Made by a program: the position numbers and the translations under genes. A stretch of DNA of 64,000 bases from the NCBI GenBank assembly GCA_907164885.2, contig OU015498.1, positions 131,143,151 to 131,207,150 on the forward strand, read 5' to 3'. The stretch comes from Dolomedes plantarius (lineage: Eukaryota > Arthropoda > Arachnida > Araneae > Dolomedidae). The notes under the pieces are model-generated. The model did no database searches and was not told the DNA's origin. It saw only the letters and a program-made list of their open reading frames with translations. The first letter of the stretch is position 1, and each line of letters opens with the position of its first letter. Of this stretch, positions 58,539 to 64,000 are shown one piece after another.

Positions 58539-58810
58539 CGTGTAAAGAGACTTCACAAGCTCGATAGGAGATAAAACGCTGCGGCAGATGTGCACTCCCC
58601 TGTAGACGAATGAGTACTACCAGCTATCGGGTTACAGGAATGTGCCGAGTGTTCCACAGGAACCTGCGGCGACTGGGAGTGGCGCAGGCGGTAGATAGAC
58701 GCCGGCGGCACGTGTGAATCCCAACAGCAGTTGCTCGGCATTTCTTCTTATCGGATTGAAAATAACGCAGCATCCCGAGTACTTTTGCCGTAAGTGTGCA
58801 CCGACACTAA

Positions 58811-61010
58811 AATGATTCGAAAATTAAAGTACAGGTATTATGGTATTAGTGATATTTTGTATAATGATTTGAGCATTCCTATACCTCTAACTGCTTTCTT
58901 TTTTGGAACAAAATGAAGTTTACACCCAAATGACATGTAGATTTTAATTACGCCATGACGTGATCATATCAATTACTATTATATATTATCTCTTGGTTTG
59001 ATAACCGTAGTGGAAGAACATGGAAAGATTTCAGTAGTATTGGTGATTTGTATCTTGATATAAAAATTCGATTTTTTTCTTCTTTTTTTGTATTAAAATA
59101 TAAAATAATAATTTTTTAAAATCCAAATTGTTCACAGGAGGCAAATCCTGATTCTTCTTTTTTAACATTTAATGCTATTTATAGAGCTTAAAATTGTTCA
59201 ACAAAATCTTCTTACAGCTTGCCTTGCAATTTAGAAACTTTTGCGAACGCGTTGCAAAATTCCTAGTAGTTTTTAATTTGTTTCACAGTTCTAATAATTG
59301 AGATATTCGATTATAAACAATCAAAATATGACCCAGCTGTGAAATTAAATGAGGCAAATAACCAGATAGGAGTTTTTAATAGATTTTTCGTCTGTGGGTG
59401 CTAATATTGCCCGAGCTTTCCATGACCATCGATAAGTTGAAAGGACAAATATTTGAAAAATTTGGCATATCGTTGTCTTAATTTACAAACCACGTAACTC
59501 ACATTTCCCACTTTTTACAGGATGAACAAAAAACTGATTTATTCGACAGTGAAAAGATAAATTAATTTCGTTTATCTAAAATGCTGGGGTGCACGAGTTA
59601 AGTTAGTGACTAATTAAAATAAAATAGAGATAAATATATAGGCAGCACAAGAGATAAAATAAATTAAATATAAGTCGTGGTGGTTATAAAGTTGTAGATG
59701 GTTGGAAATTGAGAATAGTTTTGGGGTTTACTGTTATCAGGTATTTTTTGGTTGAGATTTATGGGCTCTATTGTGCAAAAGGAGGAAAGTTTTTTTTTAG
59801 TCGCAAATTACTTTAAGGGACAGAGAGTATCGAAAAATCGAGTCCCAGGGGTCAAAACCAGACTGAGTTGAACGAATTTCTGGTCTGAGAACAGGTTTCT
59901 TGTACGAGAGAGGGTTGTTTCCGATGTTTCAGGTGTTGCTAGGGTAACGAGGGAAAATGCGAAAGAAAATAAGTTGGTGTGGCTCGCGAATCTAGCATGT
60001 GGTAGGATTTTGTGAATTGAGTGACTTCGAGTTTTCGCGTATTTTTTAAAAAGAGGAGAAAGCAATGTTTAGTTTTGTTTTCGCAGTTGAGGGACGCAAG
60101 TGGTTTGAAGGTGTTTTTTCTTTTGCGCGTCCTTATTTTCGTTTCTTTTACAACAATGGGGAAAATGGGTTTGGATTATGATTTTTAGAAAATAAAAGTG
60201 TGATTTAGGAAGGAGGGATAGGAAAGTCATTTGTGAATACTCCATTTATACATAAATATGAATTTAAGTTAATGAATTTGTTTTGGAAAAGTACAAAAAT
60301 ATTGTGAGAAGTGTGTTGAAAATGTAACAAAATTTTATATGCTTGGTATTTTGTTGTGAATGTGGCAAATACAAGATAAAGTATGGAAATTAATGTGTTA
60401 ATTATTTTTGTTTATAAGTAAATTTTGTGAATAATGAGGAATAGTGTTAGAATAGAGTTTAATTGCGTGAAAAATGATATATAGAGAGATGAAGAATTTA
60501 TGCTTTGTGATAGTGTTTTGGGTCTGAACTCTGCAAATTATGATTTTGTATGATGATTAGTTATGTCGACATGGTTCATATAGATCTTCGATGTTTTCAC
60601 TCAGAACATTTGATTAAAAGAATGAACTTTTGAATTCAGAACTCTAATAAGTACATAGGTTGGTGGTCTTCTCTTACCTAAATTAAAGGTATAGATCACA
60701 TGATCAAAGAAGGTCAATGGTGTCAGGGGTAAGTGTTTTGATGTTTTGTTTTAGTGTTTCTAAATAGTTTATGAGGACTTATGATGTGAACAAGTTTTTT
60801 TTTTCAGACATGGATGGTAAGAAGTTTTGTAATTGATGTGATTATGTTTTATTGAGTGTCATGAATTATATAAGTAGTACATGAGAATTTTGTAAACTTT
60901 TCGAGGAAGGGAGCATATTTTTACGTGTTTGGTGTTGGTTAGATTTTTTTCGGAGGAGGGAGCGTATGTGATGAAGCGCTTTCGATTTTAAAGAAAAATT
61001 AAAATTTTTA
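58811..61010. other. Non-coding stretch, no gene seen
   Basis: From about 59,600 the + strand is rich in G and T and poor in C, up to about 62,340. Short minus-strand frames here (such as 59808-60065) are not recognised and look like by-products of this skew. Confidence 0.55.
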
Positions 61011-61017
61011 GAGAGAT

Positions 61018-62060
61018 AAAGTGATCGAAGGCTGTTTTCATCACATTTCAGTTAGAATGCTAGGAAGCCGTCTTTGATTAGAGGACGGAACAGTCGCCTT
61101 TTACGTCTTAGCCAATTTAAAAGCGGCGGTGCGCGATAGGGGGTAGGTGATTCCAGACGCAGATAAAGAGATGGCACCAGGGTTTGACATTAAAGTAAAA
61201 TACCCTATTGTAAAGAATTTATTGGGCCTGTAGACCGCAAAACACGTGGACTGGATTTTGGGTGGTCTGTTGTATGACGCAAGGAAGGAGTGCATGAGTT
61301 ATGGGATTATCCAATCCAAGAAATGAAAATGGAGGCTAAGTGGTGGATTTTTGAAAGCTTTCCTGAAAGGATTAGGAGTCACGAGAATGCGTGGGCATTG
61401 TTATAAAAAAATAAATAAATAGAAGACTTAGAGTTTTTTTCGAGGATTCACTTATGCATGCGGCCCGGGTTTCCCTTTACCCGGTGCTTAGCATCGCAGG
61501 TGATGAAGTGTTATTATTTTAACTGTCGAGGAATAGTTGAGCTTGCCCGGAAGTTTCCCGAAGAAATATGTCGTATAGTGGAGCAGAGATACGGTTGATG
61601 TGTCCCGGTATCATAACCTCATGATCATAATACGAGAGTTTGTTTTGCTGATGATGAGAATCTGGTTGCTTCCTTCACCAATAAATAATTGAGAGTAGAG
61701 GTGGAGAGAATTGCGCCTTCACATTGGAGTTCCTATTGAGTCGTCCCGGAGATTAGAAAAGTTTTCGATTAAGAGAGCTTGAGGACATCAAGTGCCTGAC
61801 AACTACCCCCATCTTTTGAAAAGCGCGGAAGAAACGTACGATAAGTGCCCACGACAGATGTCCAGGACAGAGCTCAGAAGGCCCACGACAGAGCCAAGAA
61901 GTCCCACGACAGCCGAAAGATGTTGAATGCCTGCTACCCGAGAAAGAAGAAAGGAGACCCCATGCCCGATGGTAGCATCGACACCCGTGTTCCAGTGCGG
62001 TTAGCATCCAATTGAGTGAGTGTTAATCATTTTGTCTTGTTCAGACCCAACATCGAAAAT
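61018..62060 (+). mobile_element. Unassigned element, plus-strand copy
   Basis: Collinear with the minus-strand copy at 62,620-63,660. Matching anchors are AAAGCGG then GATTCCAGAC, ACACGTGGACTGGATTTTGG, ATCCAATC and GAGTGAGTGTTAATCAT with TTGTTCAGACCCAAC. In translation the first part carries recognisable pieces of the frame at 63289-63546 but with stops. Between 61,840 and 61,990 an alternative frame gives DRAQKAHDRAKKSHDSRKML, which recalls the helical linker of retroelement integrases but is not secure. Confidence 0.5.
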
Positions 62061-62854
62061 TTGAATGATTGAGTGCGGGATCAATGTTTGTTTGTTTTTT
62101 AAAATATAGATTTTGAAAGAGAGTAGTTCTTTGCCGTAGGTAAAATAAATAAATTTATGCTCCCTGAATCCAAAAGGTGTAGATTTAATTAAATACATGT
62201 CATTCGATATGAATCGAGGAGAAACTGCTAAAAGATTAGTAAAATGTGTAAACTGTGTGCGAAGATTTGGTGATTCGGTTTTTGAGTTAAATTGTAAATA
62301 GATAAGGTTGTAAATAAATCAATTTTATTTTGTTACATTGGAGTCAGTCATCTTTGTTTTTTGTAGTTGATCTAAAGGAAGGTTTTAGAAGCAAAGTTTA
62401 TTTGACCTGTTCGGTTACAAATCTGTCTAGAGCTTTGGGTTGTATTCAAGAAAATAAATAAAAAACACAACTCACCCAAATACCTATTACTTATAATAAT
62501 TTGTACTAGCCCAAATAATTTACGAATCTGGCCCAAAAAAAAATAAATAATTGAAGACAGGCAACACGACACCTAACCGAAAGAATCCAAAACTTATCCT
62601 ATTCCTCTAACACACCAAAACGAACTCGAAACCGTGGGAACTGAACAAATCAAATAATGACAAGCACTCACTCAATTTGCTGATCTCTGACAACTGTTGA
62701 CGTTCGATTTCTGCGCTGGGGTCCGGGGGTCGAAAACCTTCCTTGGCATGGAGCGGTCACGTCTGGTTTTATGATGAGGACTACTTATCGACGTCTGGCG
62801 GAATATTTAATCCGTCTCTACTCGATTATTCAATCAGGCTCTTTCTCCTATTCT

Positions 62855-63155
62855 CAGGTGCGGTCTCCACTTTACGAACTTATGATGGTGTCTTTACTTC
62901 ACTCATATGCGGGTTCCACTCGACGAACTCTCTAAACGTCTCTGCGTAACTTTAGATGCGGCTCCACTCGACAAACTGTCTATTTTTCTCTACGTATTTA
63001 ATCTGTACGAGTGACTAACAGCTTCACTCGTCAAAACAAGCTTCGAAAACCAAACACAAGGGTGCGGGGACCTTACAGCTTCCCCGACGAAATATCAATC
63101 TAAGATGCTACGATAAACCACACCGGGGTGCGGGGACTCTACAGCTTCCCCGTCA
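62855..63155 (+). repeat. Degenerate tandem array with hairpin motif
   Basis: Units starting TGCGG and continuing TCCACTCGACGAACT recur at about 62,859, 62,908 and 62,957. Two clearer units, GTGCGGGGACNTACAGCTTCCCCG, follow at about 63,061 and 63,129. In each of the last two, CGGGGA can pair with TCCCCG. Confidence 0.65.
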
Positions 63156-63288
63156 AAAACTTCATCATCTCTTTTTTTCTCTCAGAACCATGTATATATT
63201 TCCTTTCATTCTCTTTGTCTAAAATTAATCCCGCCTTCTCATAAAACCTCTAGCCATTCCACGTTCTGAAATGTTTTTTTTTATTCGT

Positions 63289-63546
63289 CTATCCAAAACT
63301 CAAAATCTTCGATTGGATATCTCTCCCCAAATGGGTGCGCCTCTCAATTTCGTCACTCAAGACCACCCAAAGTCCACTCCACGTGTCTTGCCGTAGATTC
63401 CCCCTCATTGACTCATAAATTTGTTCACAAAAGGTTTTGTAGTTTAATGTCACTTCTGGCTCCAACCCCGCTATCTTGTCTGGCATCGGAAACCACCGAC
63501 AAACCGCTTTCGTCCCCCTTCTCTCTTGCCCAAACATAAAAGACAC
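63289..63546 (-). CDS. Unknown element-encoded ORF
   Basis: 85 residues, beginning MSFMFGQERRGTKAVCRWFP and containing PMPDKIAGLEPEVTLNYKTF, SMRGNLRQDTWSGLWVVLSD and ERRTHLGRDIQSK. Composition is that of a real protein, and a diverged, stop-containing relative exists at 61,110-61,320 (+), which shows it belongs to a repeated element. No family recognised. The start may be further upstream, since flanking DNA is frame-broken. Confidence 0.4.
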   Translation of the reverse strand: MSFMFGQERRGTKAVCRWFPMPDKIAGLEPEVTLNYKTFCEQIYESMRGNLRQDTWSGLWVVLSDEIERRTHLGRDIQSKILSFG

Positions 63547-63666
63547 CGTCTTATTCTTTAATTAAAAGTCTCTTATGCCGGTACACTTCTCCAAAATGTA
63601 ATGCTGCCGCCTTTACATATTTCTTCTACAATATTTCAGATAACTTTTATCCAAATTAAAGGCGCA

Positions 63667-64000
63667 TCATTGCATCGCTTTTTCAGTCTTTGACATCTCG
63701 CAATTTCTGGTATGGTGGCTACCTGCGCACTTAAAACATTTGGCATCCATAATACAAGTGTCACTACTGTGGTGGAAATTTTGGCAATTATAGCACTGTT
63801 TCACACCGCATTTAAATTTATAACTTTCAATTTATACAAGAAATCCAAGAAAAATAGTCATTTCATAGATAGTTTTGATTTTTTCGTTGTGGTGCAAATT
63901 ACAGAGAAAGATAGGTAACTTCCTTTTGTCTCTAAATCTTTTAAGCTGAGAAACTCTTTGCACGGAAAAGCCTAGATTAATTAGTTTATCCCTGACCTCT
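63667..64000 (-). pseudogene. Jockey-type retrotransposon ORF1 (gag-like), partial
   Basis: Runs off the right edge. It reads EVRDKLINLGFSVQRVSQLK and FLCNLHHNEKIKTIYEMTIF, then a TAA at 63834-63832, then CGVKQCYNCQNFHHSSDTC and KCFKCAGSHHTRNC. That is the pre-zinc-knuckle domain followed by two CCHC knuckles of non-LTR (jockey/I group) ORF1 proteins, which bind the element's RNA. It stops with TGA at 63669-63667, with further stops after it. The reverse transcriptase gene is not in the window. Confidence 0.85.

Larger units (their letters stand above)
54042..58807. mobile_element. PIF/Harbinger DNA transposon carrying a nested insertion
   Basis: Ends are inverted repeats of about 60 bp: GTGCCGGTGCACACTTGCGG at the left and GTGTCGGTGCACACTTACGG read from the right, continuing CAAAAGTACTCGGGA and, after a few bases, ATTTTCAATC. 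TAA is duplicated at both edges (54039-54041, 58808-58810), matching the TWA target of this superfamily. The two genes expected of the superfamily are both present as remnants at opposite ends: a transposase (+) and a MADF/Myb-like protein (-). The middle is displaced by the element at 54526-58404. Confidence 0.88.
62620..63660 (-). mobile_element. Unassigned element, minus-strand copy
   Basis: Inverted partner of 61,018-62,060; both sets of anchors place the centre of symmetry at about 62,330. It carries the open frame 63289-63546 and the hairpin-bearing tandem array at 62,855-63,155. The family is unknown to me. Confidence 0.5.

Noticed and set aside
61600..61680. FADDENLVA text resembling the YADD motif of a reverse transcriptase
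   Set aside because: It is isolated, stops occur nearby, and no other RT motif was found around it.
61840..62000. Integrase-like helical segment (DRAQKAHDRAKKSHDS)
   Set aside because: Only one short motif matches and neighbouring frames show no integrase core; kept only as a remark.

Overview
This is a piece of an AT-rich animal nuclear genome. It holds two interrupted protein-coding genes with GT-AG introns, buried in transposable elements. The organism is most likely an arthropod, perhaps a chelicerate. That is inference: one gene is a PAK-family kinase of the short type that lacks the N-terminal adaptor-binding motifs, as in the arthropod Pak3 lineage, and the repeats (Penelope-like, mariner, Tc1, PIF/Harbinger, hAT, jockey-type, tRNA-type SINEs, long TA microsatellites) fit an arthropod. 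No bacterial, organellar or CRISPR features are present.

Layout. Positions 1-14,249 are gene-poor: an eroded FLYWCH-like fragment, a Tc1/mariner element sitting inside a TA microsatellite, a Penelope-like reverse transcriptase followed by TA repeats, two copies of a dispersed repeat with tandem poly-C units, a second broken Penelope-like copy, and a piggyBac-like remnant. Positions 14,266-29,503 (+) carry a PAK kinase in seven coding exons (471 residues). Its introns contain a hAT fragment, a complete but dead mariner, a TA-flanked MITE, a foldback element with internal tandem repeats, an unassigned ORF and a SINE-like unit. Positions 29,504-36,177 lie between two convergent genes and hold a TTAA-flanked piggyBac-like element. 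Positions 36,178-53,037 (-) carry OGFOD1 in twelve coding exons (483 residues, all 2-oxoglutarate dioxygenase residues kept). Its introns hold a hAT element with a perfect 8-bp target duplication, a full-length decayed DDE-type transposase, a head-to-head pair of Penelope-like copies, two copies of one tRNA-type SINE with perfect target duplications, and several near-perfect hairpins. A compact region with paired CCAAT boxes lies upstream of OGFOD1.

Positions 54,042-58,807 are a nested transposon: a PIF/Harbinger element (TAA duplication; transposase and MADF-protein remnants at its two ends) split by a 3.9-kb insertion with a GTTT duplication. The insertion has terminal inverted repeats of about 110 bp and a gypsy-like integrase with a GPY/F tail. 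It is either a Ginger-type cut-and-paste transposon or a deleted gypsy LTR element. Positions 59,600-64,000 are a diverged inverted pair of an unassigned element, with strand composition flipping near 62,340, a hairpin-bearing degenerate tandem array, and a jockey-type ORF1 running off the right edge.

The two cellular genes have unrelated jobs, Rac/Cdc42 signalling and ribosomal-protein prolyl hydroxylation. Nothing in the window suggests they work together; they share only a convergent 3' intergenic region.
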